This document shows, piece by piece, positions 32,723 through 46,587 of a stretch of DNA of 64,000 bases. A program made the position numbers and the translations under genes. How positions within the stretch are numbered: position 1 is the first letter of the stretch; every line of letters begins with the position of its first letter. The notes beneath the pieces are model-generated. The model made no database searches, was not told where the DNA came from, and worked only from the letters and a program-made list of their open reading frames with translations. Source of the stretch: Angiostrongylus vasorum (Eukaryota > Nematoda > Chromadorea > Rhabditida > Metastrongylidae); NCBI GenBank assembly GCA_018806985.1, contig JADANN010000468.1, positions 3,297,072-3,361,071 on the forward strand, in the 5' to 3' direction.

Positions 32723-33916
32723 ATCTCAATGACGCATTACGAAATGGATACGTTTTGTTGAGATCGAAAACGCTAATTACTGACATGAAAAGTCAAAAAA
32801 GCAGGAGAAGTGGACGTTTTCGTTAATTGAAATCAGCAGAGTTGATAAAATAGAGAGTTGAGAAGCAGTGATTACCGTACGTCAATAGTCGACATCGTTT
32901 TTGCATAATGCGAGTACTGATCGTTTCGTAGTGTTATTCAGCGACTTCAAACACGATTTCGGTTTCCCTGATGACGTCAGATCGGATCTACTGTGTGTGG
33001 ATGAGCAGTAAATTGAGAAATCCAACGAAGTCTATGTAGTTATGCCTCATTTCCTTGTTTACGTTCGCCCAAAACTTGAAGTTATTTGTGAATTTCGTAG
33101 TTGATTACGTTTTGGCACACTTCAATTTGCGAGGAAATGGCGCCTGTTATAAAACGTGCTCTGTTCATATATTGATTTCGTTTTTTTTTCGTAATAAAGT
33201 TCTAATTTGCAAATAATCCGGTTTTTTTTTGAATCAGCAATGTGGTTTGAGTGTTGAATTAACATCTTGAAAAACGGCTATGTCTTACTGCTCTTTATTT
33301 GTTTTTTGTATTTTTATATAGTTATAGTACTTTATATGTTTACATTTTGGTTGTTTATTACAGTTTTTTCTACTTGGGTTATGACGGTGGCCTACTATGT
33401 GTTTACTTGCAGATTTTACTACATAATAGATTATGATTGACGTCATCGAGTGTTTGAAAAGGAGGAAAATGTTCATTGTTTTGTGAATAAGAAAGCTTGC
33501 CCATCGATTTTTGGTCTATCCTCAAATGTCGTGTGGATTTAGCGTTTCATCTAGGCGGGTTGTCATCTAACGGCCGTCATTTTCTTTGGCGATGGTTGGA
33601 TTCGTGTTTGCGTTCTGCTGTTGTTTGAAAACCAATCGTGTTCTTTCCAAATTGTGATTTTGAATGTTGGGTAGTAATGTTTCCCTCTAGAATCTGAAAA
33701 TAGTCGTGCTAATCTCTAGATAGGTCGTAATCACAGCTAATCGCCTGCCATTCTGGATCGTGCACCATAGGTCTACGACGGCGGTGACTGTTGTACTGTA
33801 CGACCATGGGCGAATCGCATGCAAAAAGCATCTTGTAAAATTATCGTACGCTCTCTGTACACAGTTATGTTACTATAAACGAAGCGACCACTTTGAAAAA
33901 ATAGTTTTCCTCTAGG
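32723..33916. other. Unassigned intergenic DNA
   Basis: AT-rich, no recognised gene or repeat. Confidence 0.4.
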
Positions 33917-34207
33917 TAAATAAACAAATAAATAAAATAAAGCTCTCGGCGTTGATAAATCCCCTGAGGGATGCGCCATGCATTTGACTTCATTAAGTAT
34001 AGTGGGAGGTGATTGAATGCATATCTGGCCTTTACAATGAGTCGTGGTGGTCTACCGATGTATTGAGCCCGTGCTGCTATCCTCCAAGACAAGTCTGGTA
34101 CCAATTTGTCGACCCCGGAGGGATGAAAGGCTTGGTGGGCCATGGGCGCGGGGATCGATTCCACTTGTGTGTCGTAGTGGCGCCTCCAACCACTGCGCCA
34201 CACGCCC
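33917..34207 (-). mobile_element. tRNA-derived SINE, family A
   Basis: Minus strand: GGCGTGTGGCGCAGTGGTTG head at 34207, core GACAAATTGGTACCAGACTT, tail with GATTTATCAACGCCGAGAGC, then an A/T-rich end. The 158-codon open frame across it is a repeat artefact. Confidence 0.85.
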
Positions 34208-36959
34208 CTTCCAGGTAGATAGCTTTTGTAAACTTTGTCGTTCATGTGTTGGTATACCAGTTGGGTTTTCACTAAAACCGATTTAATAGCCTCCTTCGAT
34301 TCTTTGCCTCTAAGTTCATATGGAGTTAAAAGAGTTAGCACGATTTCTCGTTAACAATGAATGCGTGCTGTTAACCACGTTTTCTAGAACCTAGGGCCAT
34401 TAATGTTAAAGTACTGTAGGTTAAACATGGTAATTTAACAAAAGTCAGGGTAGTTTATACTAACAAGTTACTTGACGAACAATTTCTAATGTATAGAGTG
34501 AAGTCAAGAGAATAGCTAGTATTATTACTGACATTATTACTTTATAATGGTAATGTAAAAAAATAAGTGCCAATAAGGACAAAATTATAGTATGGAAGAG
34601 TAGATGAACAGAAGGGTAAATGTCGGAACTGTGGACTGTGGATGATATGTGTAACGCAATGTTTAGGGTGTCCTGCAATTCGGACTCCACCGCTCTCTGG
34701 TTCGATTTCGTGCTCCGGGCTCACCAAGCTTTCTATTCCTCCAGGATCTCTTTACTTTTTTTTGGAAAATAACTCATTTCGAGTGAAGTATGTTGCTTTG
34801 TTATAGTTTTTTCTGCTTATTTTGCAAAAATTTATTTTTACGCTGCTGTTGACTGTTGTCAGCGGAGTAATATGAGAGTGGGTCGTAAGCAAAGTAAACA
34901 TTCTGGGAATCAGTGGATCAGTGAGTTAATCCGAGGAGTAATTGTTTAGTGGATAACTGTGCTAAATCGGTGGTTACGGCATGTGTATGTGTGCTAGAGA
35001 ATCAGTGATAATCTGAAAGTACTGTGTATTGTATATGTATGCATGTCAAGATAAGACTAGACTATAGGGGTACGTAATGACATTCGTGCATTCGTTTAAT
35101 GATGAGACGACGTCCATTAGCATGATAAATGTGTTTATAAACTACAACACATTAGGACTAGAAAGAGATAGACCATATGAGTAAACGACTAGGGTGTTGG
35201 TGATGATCCAGTATAGAACATGGACTACCTTGCAAATAGAACTTCAACCACCCTAGCATTATGTGGGCATACCGGAATAACACTCAGAGAAGATCAGCAA
35301 AAAGGGTAAAATGCGAAAATAGAGAAAAGAGTTTGTGTTGATGCGTTTGAAACCGTAAAATGTATGTGAGTGAATTGAGTGTGAATATGATGTTTTAATC
35401 ACATGAAGAGAATCGGTAGTAAAACAACTACAAGTGGAATTTGTGGTTCTGTTGAAAATAGTTATGTTACAGTATGTCACGGTGATAATATGAGTAGAAT
35501 GAAAAATATTTGTTCATTCAATGGTTCGTTACGTCTGAGTTGGGTTGTAATCTAATCATGCGCACTCTTCTCTAGAAAGTCATCTTTCTCGAGATTGAGT
35601 TATTCAGGAGATTTTTAAGAAAAGCTATTTCGATTGAAGAGCGAATTCTATTTCAACCTCAAATGGATGTATTAGGCAAGACACAAAAATGTCTTCATGA
35701 CATCACCGCAAAGATTAGCCCTACGACAAAAATAGCATCTTGAACGGTGCGACGCCCTTTTTATGTCAGTCATGTTAGGCCATAAATCTTCTCTGAAGGA
35801 AATTCGTTTCTATCACTGACTTTGATTAGTAGAAGTCAACATTTGCAAGAAACAAACCTGCTTTATTAATAGTATTAAAACGAAGTCAGGACATATGTTT
35901 TAAAGTGTGGTTGAATTTCTTACTACTTGTAAGCTCCTTCGAGCTAATATCGGAACCATCTGCATTTGTCTCTGCTTAGCGTCGATGATTCGAGGGATAC
36001 CAGGTGCGTGAGATGTTTTGTACGAAGCTTTCTATCTGTTTTTCATGGAGGATACATCTGCGTAGATAAATCGGCGATAATCGTTTGGATGGTTATCCTA
36101 TTAGACTAGATTTTATGACCAAGAAAGAAAATCGAGCGATTAGAGTCGACATAGAGGCGATTTCAGTTAATATTCTGCCGAATTACAAACAAAAATTGTA
36201 CAGATAAGTGGAGCAAACAAACGATAGAGAATGATTTCGTCTTTTTAGAACTTGTCGAAATATCAGGAAACTTTCATATGCATACTCAATTATGTTGACG
36301 CATATTTAGCACAGAAAGAGATGCGTCGAGAGCAAGTGTTGAGTCATGTGTAGCTTTTTAATCGGCACCGATGTTTAGCGGAAACAATAGCAAAATAGAG
36401 AAACAGAACTGCAGTTACAGTATTTGTTTGATGTAATATACTTCCCGGTTAGTTTTAAATTGTCAGAGGTGATCATTTCTTATTTCCAAGGTTTTTCCCT
36501 CACTTGTCAACGTATAGAGAAAAGAAGATGATTTAAAACTGTTACAAATACGGCCAATTGTGAAATTGGATTCTTTCTTTTATTTTACTTTTTTTCTTCT
36601 TAGCTAATCAGTTTTGATGTTTAGTGCAGTTCATCAGAAAGGATGGATGAACTGTTTGGTACCCTATACAGTTTGATTTGTTAACTTTTTGCTTCTGATT
36701 TTATTTAAAATTAGATAGAAAATGTCCGTCGTAGTTTCTCGAAATTTGAAATAGTCATTTATCTGATTTGTAACGTCGATTAGAGCAGAAGTCGTTCTCT
36801 CATACTTTATGTCTAGAATGAAATTACGGTCAAGTGACTTTCTCAGTGTTATCTTCTTAATTGCTTTCGTAATGGTGACAATATCTGCTAAATATGGCTT
36901 TAGTGCGTTATTGTTTTCTGTACTCATTAATAACTAAGAGCTAATAGGTTGTGTAGCCA
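34208..36959. other. Unassigned intergenic DNA
   Basis: 2.7 kb AT-rich. A minus-strand open frame with its own ATG (36664-36927, 87 codons, starting MSTENNNALKPYLADIV) has no known domain and may be chance. Confidence 0.4.
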
Positions 36960-37260
36960 AGAGCACGCATAACACAGTGATGAGGAGTGCGTTACAGTAC
37001 ACATCGGATGGGACATGATTCGACGCCGGGCTCACCAAGTATGACACCTATGTCTTCGGGATTGGCCAATAGATATCAAAGCTGTTTTGATGAATGAAAA
37101 ACATTAACGAAATACACCGGCAAATGCCCACAGATCATCGTATGAGTCATATCTGTTTTATATCACCTTTAAGATGCTTAATGGAATCGAATGCGTGGAG
37201 AAGCTCTAAGAGGTTGATCAGCGCCGAATGGTTTACTGTTTATTACCTTACGCATAGCTA
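36960..37260 (+). mobile_element. Degenerate SINE, family A
   Basis: Recognisable by the CGGGCTCACCAAG box-B flank and a tail with TTGATCAGCGCCGA. The head and core are diverged. Confidence 0.55.
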
Positions 37261-37751
37261 TTTTCCATTATTCATCTAATTTCGGAAAAAAAGTGAAAAC
37301 AAAGATGTTTAAGATTTCAAAAAAGCCGTGCTGTTATTCTTTCGTAAGCCTCATAGCTCTTACTAAACGTAAAGTATGTGTTAGAAAAGTTTCGTTGTTT
37401 ACAATTGTTATTTACGATTAAAGACAATCCATGTAAGTATCACCTATGTCTACTTGTTTATTTAATTATTTAATAGACAGATAAATTCTTGTTCGAAATG
37501 GTTTTTTGCAGCTTTTAGATTGCGAATAAGAGTTTGTCTACCAGTATAACGAGAACAATTAATTCGCATTTGTAATCGATGGGCTAATAAGAAGACCTCT
37601 TATTTTCTTATGACCAGCTTCACCGAATTACTTGTATGTGATTTGCTGAGGTATTCAAACGATGTGCACCTCATGTCAAGCAAAAAGCATTATTTTTAAG
37701 AACAAAACCAAGTAATAATCAAATTCCATATTTTCTCTTGCTTCTAAATAG

Positions 37752-38010
37752 GGCGCGTGTGGCGCAGTGGTCGAAGACGCCACTACGAGACGACACACGT
37801 GGAATGCTCTCCGTGGTGGGCAAATTGGTACCAGACTTGTCTGGGAGGATAGCAGCGCTGACTCGATACATTGGCAGTCATTGTAAAGCTCAGATATGCA
37901 TTCAATCACCTCCAAACGATGCTTAATGAAGTCGAATGCATGGCGCATTCCTCAGGGATTGATCAACGCCGAGAGGTTTATCCTATATCCTTTGTCCTAT
38001 TCCAAATTAT
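37752..38010 (+). mobile_element. tRNA-derived SINE, family A
   Basis: Head GTGTGGCGCAGTGGTCGAAG, core CAAATTGGTACCAGACTTGT, CTGGGAGGATAGCAGCGCTG, tail GATTGATCAACGCCGAGAGG. The box B segment is partly deleted. Confidence 0.85.
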
Positions 38011-40680
38011 TCTTCACTAAGGTTGGATATCCACGAAAATGGCAAGTGCAAGTGGTTCATTTTAGATGTGCTATAATATTAAAGATTATATAATCAAATT
38101 TCGTTCATTACAATTCATCAACTGGAAAGAATTGTTTAGTGTAAAGGAAATCAAAACAGTGCAACAACGAACAATGGTTCACCTAGAAGTATTGCAGAGC
38201 ATAGGGAAACCAGTAGAAAGACATCATGTTCTGGACTGGATTCTTCTTGGATTGCATTATGTTCTGGGATTTCTTACGATCTTTGCTACAAATCATTGTT
38301 GTGAAGAATTTCACAGCAAAAAACATTGAGCTGAAGTGATATGGAAGTGGTCGTATGATATTTGCGGAGACATGCGCGTTATTATCTAAAAGTCATAGCA
38401 TTAGCCGAGATTGAGGATCAGATTACGTAGCCCGACTGCTGAGTCTCTACACAAGGGAAACCCTGGTCATGGCACGCAAAAATTTGAGCTGATGACACCC
38501 TTTAACAAATAGGTTACATCGGAATGGTTTTTTCCTCTTGGACAGAAATTACATGCGCTTTTGTGGTCTTTTTTTGTGTTTTGTCCATCCAATGAGTATT
38601 TGGGCATTAATCAAGAAGAAAACATTTGAACAAGTTGGGAAAGATTCTAACGCATTATGATCTTGTGAAATGTCGTAAGAAAAGGCATGTAGAGAAGTTG
38701 AGCTGTTGATTCAATTCATAAAAATCAATTCTTTCAGTCTAAAGAAATTCCAAAACAATGACTCAGTGGTAGTTAGAAGTTGCGGTGAAGAAAAAGACAA
38801 ATCTTTCAGTTTAATTCAGGTAAAAAGAACGAATATCGAAGTATTTTTAACACTAGTAGATTGCACTAAAGGAGAACTCAGGGGAGTTCGAAGAATATAG
38901 TACAGTTTGGAATTGAAAGTGAGAGAAATCAGTCTTTCGATTGAAAACTTTTCCATAAGGGACTAGTCTAATGTAAAGCCAGCTGAAAGTTGTTTGTGTT
39001 TCCGTAGTTCAATTATTTGCTCAACGTTTTCTGATCGCCTGTTCAAACTTGGGAATGCAAGAACATCAAAATAGGGAGCGTGAAACGATGGACAGGGAGT
39101 AATAGCGCAGAAAAACAGCCCAACAGCTCGCTCTGTTTGCGAACTCATGCTTTGTTTTCAATACCATCACAGCTTTCTGCATTAGTGGAATATGACGTAA
39201 ATGTGTGTTTTTTTGCGAGATATAGCGGTTTCCACTGATGCTTCGCTTTCGTCCATCATCAGTCTAATTAGGGCTCCTTGACAACTAGTAGCTCCTAAGA
39301 ACGGCTAGGAACAACACATTCATAAGTGGAATATCATTAGAACTACGCAAACATTTTTTAAAATCAGTTCTCGGGATTATATTCAATAGTAGAGGTGGAA
39401 AATAAGACTTGTAAACGATGTTAATATGAGACAGATCTACAAAAACAATTGGATACATTGTATCAATTACTTTAGTGAATGTGGACTTGAAAAGTTTAGT
39501 GGGTATCAGAAACCAGATCGTCACGTTGCACCATTCCCACGCTTTGTATGAAGGGAAACGTTGCAATGAAAATAGGACGCCGTAATTTGACTAGAAACCC
39601 GAAGGTCAGCGAGCGTTAGCACCGCCTCGTAATCGATCGTATCATTTCACCGCTGAAAATTTCAGTAGAATCAAATCGTTGAAAAGATGAGATCCAGTGG
39701 GAGTATAGTACTGGTGGTTTAAAAGCTGAAGAAACAGCTTATTACATTTTCACAGGTGGATTTTGGCGTCAGCATTTTTTATCAGGGCGAATTCTTTGCG
39801 TGAAAGGCGTTCTGCTTAGGACAGACAGACAGTGAATACTGTAGACATGAACCCTTTCAAAGAAATATTAGGATTACTGTTTCATTCGACAACTCTACTG
39901 CCTTCGAAGTCTGCTATTATAAATGACAGTAATGGTGACACCAGAAAGAATGGTGTTTGCCACTGGTATTAATCGTGTGCTCTCGTGAACTGCGTTTGTT
40001 GTCGTCAGTTAGATCTCGTACATGTCAAAAATGCAGCAGCATAAGTAATGATTTTATAGGAAGATTAAAGCTGTGTCTCTGGGGGGCAAGCCGTAGATAG
40101 ACATCTTCATCGAATAATTTCTATAGACGTAGGATATCAGTTGGTATAAATAGAATGTTTAAAGATAGGACTTCGTTCACTTTTCGAAACTATAGAAAAA
40201 GTTCTGTGCGGCATATATGAAGGAGTTAGTTTCAGTAGAAACGCTATACATTTATTATGAAGGGAGAATTATAGTGGGTGCCTTTCCTGGAGCTGCTTGG
40301 AATTTCTTATGAGGGCTTAGTGGTGAAGTTGAGAACAAAGCATCAACATTCCCATACTCCACTCTCCGTCTTGAACCTAATCCAACTCAAAAGACGGAAG
40401 TGTTAAGTCGCAGTTGCTTATATCTGTGAGCTCGAATATAAGTTTTTCCCAACTATTTTTCGAACATCTATTATCTTTTCCGATTTTTTAGAACGAGAGA
40501 GTCAGCTGGCATTAGGCAATTAATGTGGGTGCAGGTAAATAATGAATGATCAGAGCTTAGGCTTTAATGCCTTTCCCGCATGATAAAAGTGATGTTTGAA
40601 AACTTTTAGTGCTCGTTGTTCAATAATTTATTTACTTAGCCCTAGGACGGCATGCACAAGCGTAATAAAAAAAATATAAA
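38011..40680. other. Unassigned intergenic DNA
   Basis: AT-rich, no recognised gene or repeat; open frames under 95 codons without domains. Confidence 0.4.
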
Positions 40681-40692
40681 TGGACAGAGAGA

Positions 40693-40694
<2 letters not shown>

Positions 40695-40741
<47 letters not shown>
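40695..40741. repeat. (GA)n microsatellite
   Basis: About 23 GA units. Together with the TA tracts it creates a spurious 122-codon open frame. Confidence 0.95.
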
Positions 40742-40746
<5 letters not shown>

Positions 40747-40824
40747 GGTATTGTCGAAAAAAGGGAGACCAGCAATTTTTCTTGGAAAAAAAGCCCTGGA
40801 TTATGAAAAGACGGTGATTTCGAC

Positions 40825-40827
<3 letters not shown>

Positions 40828-40922
<95 letters not shown>

Positions 40923-40998
40923 GTACAATGTGTACATATATGTGGTTTACGTACATATATATTATATATACATATATAATGTATATATACGTATACGA
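40828..40998. repeat. (TA)n tract with TGTATATG and GTACATATAT interruptions
   Basis: Nearly pure TA from 40828 to 40921, then TATA blocks to 40998. Confidence 0.95.
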
Positions 40999-41247
40999 CA
41001 TCTTGATGAATTCACCTTAGTAAACACTGCATTTGATGGAGCTTTGTGAAAATACATGAAGAAACACTTTAAAAAGTTCTTTCGAATGCCACTGAAGAAT
41101 GAATTCTCATATACTGGAAATATGACGAAGGCCTTGGAAACCAGCAAAGAACCTGAATAGGGAGGGCGCTAGGGAGGAGTTTCTGCAACTTTCAACAACC
41201 ACCGTGAAAAGAGCTATGTATGATTTTGAAGTAATGGAGCAATTTCC

Positions 41248-41250
41248 ATA

Positions 41251-41285
<35 letters not shown>
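41248..41285. repeat. (TA)n microsatellite
   Basis: TA run with one GTG interruption. Confidence 0.9.
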
Positions 41286-41486
41286 TTGGGGCGTCAGATG
41301 GCTATCGTAGAGGTTTTCATAATATTATTTCAATAATTATTATTGCTATTAATTATTACTCATTACTACAAACTGTTATATAAATACATATACCTTATTA
41401 CTTATTATATATATATATCTTATTACTTTATATTTGTTTGCTATCTACTATTCATATTTGCTTTACTGTTTCAATTATTGTTAATA

Positions 41487-41800
41487 ACGCAGTGAGCAGT
41501 GGTTGGTGATGCAATCCAGAACTAAGGCACTGGTTCGACCTCCTTCCCAACGCCCTCATTCAATCCACGTGGGAACGCCTTAACCTGGCTCTCTCCAAGA
41601 TTGCAAGGAGAATCGACTCGATCAGCATTCTACGGCATTCATAAAGAAGACGAAATCCTCATGCGGCAGCTGAAACAACACACGAAATTCTCGAACACCT
41701 TTGTGGATGATGAATGCGAAGAAAATGAATGGAATGCAAGAAGTGTCGGGATCAGCACAGATGTGATGACGGGATGTAAAATAAATAAAAAATTTATATG
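41487..41800 (+). mobile_element. tRNA-derived SINE, family B
   Basis: Head CGCAGTGAGCAGTGGTTGG and ACTGGTTCGACC. GAGAATCGACTCGATCAGCA and TTCTACGGCATTC lie in the tail, with a GGATGTAAAATAAATAAAAA 3' end. The core is diverged. Confidence 0.65.
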
Positions 41801-44800
41801 TTTCCGTTACTATTGCTTTACTAAGAGCAATTCAACAATGGCTGTAATAGTTAAAAGACATTGAAACTGGAACATCCTAAAGTTTTCTCTTTGTTTTGCA
41901 AACTTTCTTTCCCAATGCGTTTGAAACGCAAAATTATTTTTTTGTTCAACATTTGAATGGAACGTCAATACTTGAGGAAGTTTTCAGTTATAGAAATGGG
42001 ATAAAAACACCAATTATGGGCAGATGTTTGCTGAGGTCATTTTAAATCGTAAAACTGAAGGCAACCACTAAAGGGTTTAAGAAAGCTGTCTAGAATCTCC
42101 CCGTCAAGCATGTTTTAGTAGCTATAGTGGGAATATATTCCCAAACATGTTGGTTTTTACTTGAGCGGTATGAATGACTCATAATAGCAAGACACTAGAC
42201 AAAAGGCTGTTAGTTATTGCAAGGAGCAAAGCAAGTGCATATCGTTTGACTTTGATTGAAGTGCTTTCAGATAAAGAAGTTGCTGCCTGGAAGATGTGCA
42301 TGGCTTGTAGAATCGCTTACTTTGTAGCCATTATGAGTAATTTCAAAGATTTTCTCAGTGCACATGTTCAGGCAGAGCTAATGTGTTCGTTCATCCGCAT
42401 CAGAACACTCATAAAGCTAATGGCATGCAGTCGTGATTGAATCACATTGAATAGCGGCGAGAATTTTTCCTTGAGTAATGATTGATAAGTTGAAATAGCA
42501 CATAGAGTTCAGTCGTTATTTGAATATGCTGAAAAGTAGTTCAATTTCAGGTTAGGTGCTTTATATGAAAAACTTGATCGGAATGAAGAACTAAGCGAGA
42601 AAACAAGAAAACAGCAATGAAATGGTGTCCGTGAGCGAACGTGATGAGCATAGTTTTTATTCAGTAAAACATCGCGCCGATCAAGCAAAACATCAAGGAG
42701 AGAATATGAAGATTATGGAGTGTTCTTTCATAGATTTGTTCGTTCTATAGGGATTGACCTCGTCACTATACCCTCGTAACATAGAAGTTGAATCATAATT
42801 AGTAATTAATTTCGAGAGAAAACAGTAGTGTAATACCAAAAGTAATGATGATTTCAACCTAGAAAGTTATGAATTCTGTTCTTGGATTCTTTGGAATGAA
42901 CTGATTTGATTTACGAACAAGAAATCAGTAAATTTTTTGTCCATGCTAGAATAATGTGAAGTAAGTTGTGCAGTGCCTGCTCGCCTCTATGTGTTCACTC
43001 GAGCTGGAAAATATGTGATGGTTTTTCTGAAAAGCGAGTTTAGGGATGGTTTTTCTGGAACGCAAGTATAGGGAATAATAGCCACTTTGGGGAAACGGCG
43101 ATCATTAGGATGGATAGGGTCCTCGAGTAATGGCACTTTCGTCGGACGTCGTATATCTTTAGAGATAAACGCTGACGTTTTGTGTTTATCTGGCAGAGTG
43201 CAAGCTATTGGTATTATTGCAGCACACGACAATGGACAGCACTGATGGTACTTTTCCAATACCAACAGCATCAGGTCTCGACAATCAAGGTGGGCAAGGT
43301 ATTTGTCATGATTGTGGTTGTTTTTCGTATATTGCTAACTTTATCATACCAATCTATCATCGCCCAAATGTTCATCGAGCTTTAAAGATGATTTGTAATT
43401 GTTAAAGATTGTTATTTGTTTTTTCTTAGAGAAAGAAACCTTTATGACATCAACACATGACAGTCTCTAAAGAGTTTTTAATGTTTTAGCAATTTCAACT
43501 TCAGTTTTTTGTATGAGAAGCAATTTGAAGCTTCGTCGACTAGTAAGAGCCGCAATATTGGGATGTTATACGGATAACGAGATTTTATAAGGGGTATGGG
43601 AAATTCTGTTATTACTAAGTAATCCTAGTTCACACTTTTCTGCTTAGAAGACAAAAGATTACTCTTATTCTGTGTTCTTCTAATGAATATAATTCTTGAG
43701 CCAGTGTTTCCATTTGCGTTTAACGCAAAACGCCCGACACGTATTGATTTAAATGCGTGTGTTGGAATACAATGCGTGTTGCCAAATATTAAAGCAACGT
43801 ATCTCAGCTCATAACGAACATTGTTGGAATAGAAAGCATGAGGATTTGCGCATCTTTCTAAGGAAGTGCAGGTTTTCTTATTCTACTCTGATGAAGTTCT
43901 AATTCTCTGGAAATCGCATTTTTATGGGCTTTTTATTTTCGTGCAGGCTTTTACTTTAACTACAAGGGCAATCGAGCAAGTGGAGTTTTGTCCAACAGGA
44001 AACGACTGCATTCTCTTGTATTCCCTAATGCATTGTTTGTGTTTGTAGCTGTAGCGCTTTCGCTGGGAATTTTAGATGCGCATGTTTCGTTTTCAAACTT
44101 CTTAAGGGTTCTAATCCTAAGTATTTGAAAGCTGGACGAGAATTTCATATGCATACATATGCACATCACGTATATTACTATTACTTTTAAGATGATAGAA
44201 CAAAATCTCCTTCGTAAATCGATGAAGTTTCCAGCAAATCGCATACTCTATTGATCCAGAAATTATCGTTACTTGACGAAAAAACCGGCATCGAGGCGCT
44301 TTGGCGTCAAGCAACTATAAGTCGTCGGACAGTCGGAATAACATCTCAGAGTTTTCGAGTAAATATAAGGTGCTCTACAATCATTACCGCCTACTATAGG
44401 TTGTTTTCTTGAAAATGAATTCATGTTAGTGGAAGTTATCCCTTGAAGACAAATGAGAACTTAATTGCTCGGCTTTTTTACTGCTTGTAAAATTGTCACT
44501 TACCAGTCAGATTACCAATACCAATTATTTTTTATCCTTTTACCAATCAGAGCTGTTTAGTGAAGATGTTCAACAACAGGAATATGTTCTACTAGGTGAA
44601 ATTGGGTTTCTTGACTGTCATACTAGGCCATTGCCAAGAACGAGTTTTTAGTTCTAATTATGCTGTAGCACAATGTTCCCTTGACTAGGCGCCCATTTTT
44701 TTTGACTATTCATTTTATTTGGGAATCTAGCAAGCTATATACAATTAAGGTCTTATTTGAAAGCTATTGCTTTTTTTCCTTTTTCGGAGAAATCGTGGAA

Positions 44801-45916
44801 ATATTTTTTGCTAGTGTCCTCGATAGACAAGACACTGAATTACTGTTCTCTGGCTGTCCGCTTCATTGCCATGTTAACATTCTAATAAGAATTGCAGCGA
44901 CAGGATTGTGGTTGGAACCACGTATTTCTTTTGGCCAATGAGCAAATTTTGTTTTCAGTCCTTATTTATTTAACCTATGAAAGTCACATGTTTTATCAAC
45001 GACCTGTACTACTTCCATTATAGATTATCGCTTACATTTCTTTTTAACCCATGTACTAAATAGACAAAAAAGTAAGCAGGGTGTTTTGGTTCTTTGACCA
45101 CAACATCCTTGTTAACTTTGTATTTGACCTTTTCTTTATCCACTCAACATACGATGATGACAGAAGGTTATGAAGTATTAAGCAGTCTTACTGCTTCCCA
45201 GAATTCTTGATTCTAGGCCGATGTAGACCAATATCAGAAGGCACTTACAGGCTTGGCCTGTCAATCTTGAGTGTTTTAGAAGCAAGTTTTGTTCTTGACA
45301 TAAGTTTATAAGCAGTAAAGAAAAAGTATAGCCAGAAAATGATATTTCAAACATGGAATGGTCGTTTCCTGTGGAAATAAACGCTGAATAATTGAAATCA
45401 ACGATTGAATGGGATATCCTACTGTGAAGCAAACTGATCAATTTACTAAGGTGCAGAATTTTTTCGGACAGTCTCGAAAAACTTCCATAATAATCGGTTT
45501 TATAAGTTCTTATTCAACTTACTTATCTACTCAGTGGTAAGTTTCCACCATCTGTCCGTAAATTTTGTTATCTAAACCATTAACTTATAAAACCGTCTAC
45601 TGTACATACATCTTACAGCCAATTTCGATACTACACTGTGGTCGTCTCATGTCGATCTTCTACTTTTTATTTTGAAATCACATCATGCTTCCCCAAAATG
45701 ATTTCTTGGCAGCTTTTCGTCTACGATCATGCTTTCTCTATGAGTCTGTGTCTTCTGTTTACTCCATTACTGAGGAGGTCTGTTTTTGATGACGTTGTTC
45801 AACGTAAGGAAACCGTGGTTATCAGTGTGTAGATTGCTTGGCAAAGTTGTTCAACTTCAATAACGACTCACTAGGCAAAAGGTACGCAGCAATAAATCGT
45901 TATCTGTTATCGATAG
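41801..45916. other. Unassigned intergenic DNA
   Basis: 4.1 kb AT-rich. A possible short exon at 43232-43290 (MDSTDGTFPIPTASGLDNQ, followed by GTGGGC) is too weak to call. Confidence 0.4.
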
Positions 45917-46136
45917 CTATATTGATGTTGCGGTCCTAGGTTTCAACGGTTGTTGAATCGCGGGTTCTGAAGATACTTCATGATGGTAATCGAATAGAGC
46001 TTCGTAAGCGAATGCAATTTCTATTGCGCTCATAAACAACAACGGCAACGTAGCTGAAGCGAAAAAGAAAGCATCTCGCCCATTCATCAGTCGTGCCGTT
46101 AAATTCCCCACCCTGAGTTCGTCTTCGTACGCATTT
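45917..46136 (-). CDS. Candidate terminal exon, membrane protein C terminus (unrecognised)
   Basis: Minus strand, open from a CGACAG acceptor above 46136 to TAG at 45919-45917, about 72 codons. It starts NAYEDELRVGNLTARLMNG. A hydrophobic stretch FFFASATLPLLFMSAIEIAF follows, then a polar tail ending KPRTATSI. Composition is more gene-like than its surroundings. No upstream exon was found, so this could be a chance frame or a pseudogene remnant. Confidence 0.3.
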
Positions 46137-46196
46137 CTGTCGAGGGATCTCCATAGAGAAATTCTGGCTGGAGTCTTGGGACAACTTAAATTAGTG

Positions 46197-46294
46197 TAAT
46201 CAACATATGCTTGTATTGTTGAGTTTACACGAGGTTGATAAAAACATCTTTATCAACCTCATGTATGCTCATCAATGTAAGCACATGTTGATTA
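46197..46294. other. 98-nt hairpin, 46-nt arms
   Basis: Left arm 46197-46242 and right arm 46249-46294 are inverted copies with 7 differences in 46, separated by the 6-base loop AACATC. The inner 12 pairs (GAGGTTGATAAA) are perfect. In RNA, three of the seven differences become G-U pairs on the plus strand. Confidence 0.85.
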
Positions 46295-46300
46295 TTTTAC

Positions 46301-46332
46301 TACAGAGGTTAGATGACGGTCGGTTTCAAAAA
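46301..46332. repeat. Motif E copy
   Basis: ACAGAGGTTAGATGACGGTC then GGTTTCAAAA, seven bases after the hairpin at 46197-46294. Confidence 0.65.
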
Positions 46333-46587
46333 TTAAGTTAATGTGTTTACTGTTGGTCACAAATGTAGCAAAATTGGTGTTCTCGGTTTTGAAAAGATCT
46401 TTACGTATGCGTATAGATTTTGGGACGGAATGAGATCTGATGCTGGTCTAGTGGAATTTGATTTAGACGAGTCCTGAAGAATGACGTGATATCCACTGTA
46501 AAAAAAATCGAATATTGATCTTTTCATTGAAGAACAGTTGTCAACACTGGAGATGTAAACTCTGTCAAAATCTCATTAAAGATCTAG

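Noticed and set aside
33865..34341. 158-codon minus frame
   Set aside because: Translation of a family A SINE copy and its flanks, not a gene.
36664..36927. 87-codon minus frame with its own ATG
   Set aside because: Protein-like, but no domain, splice context or repeat evidence; chance cannot be excluded.
40652..41020. 122-codon open frame
   Set aside because: Made of (GA)n and (TA)n repeats; it encodes only RE and YI repeats.
43232..43290. Possible short first exon (MDSTDG)
   Set aside because: Only about 19 codons, no downstream exon identified.
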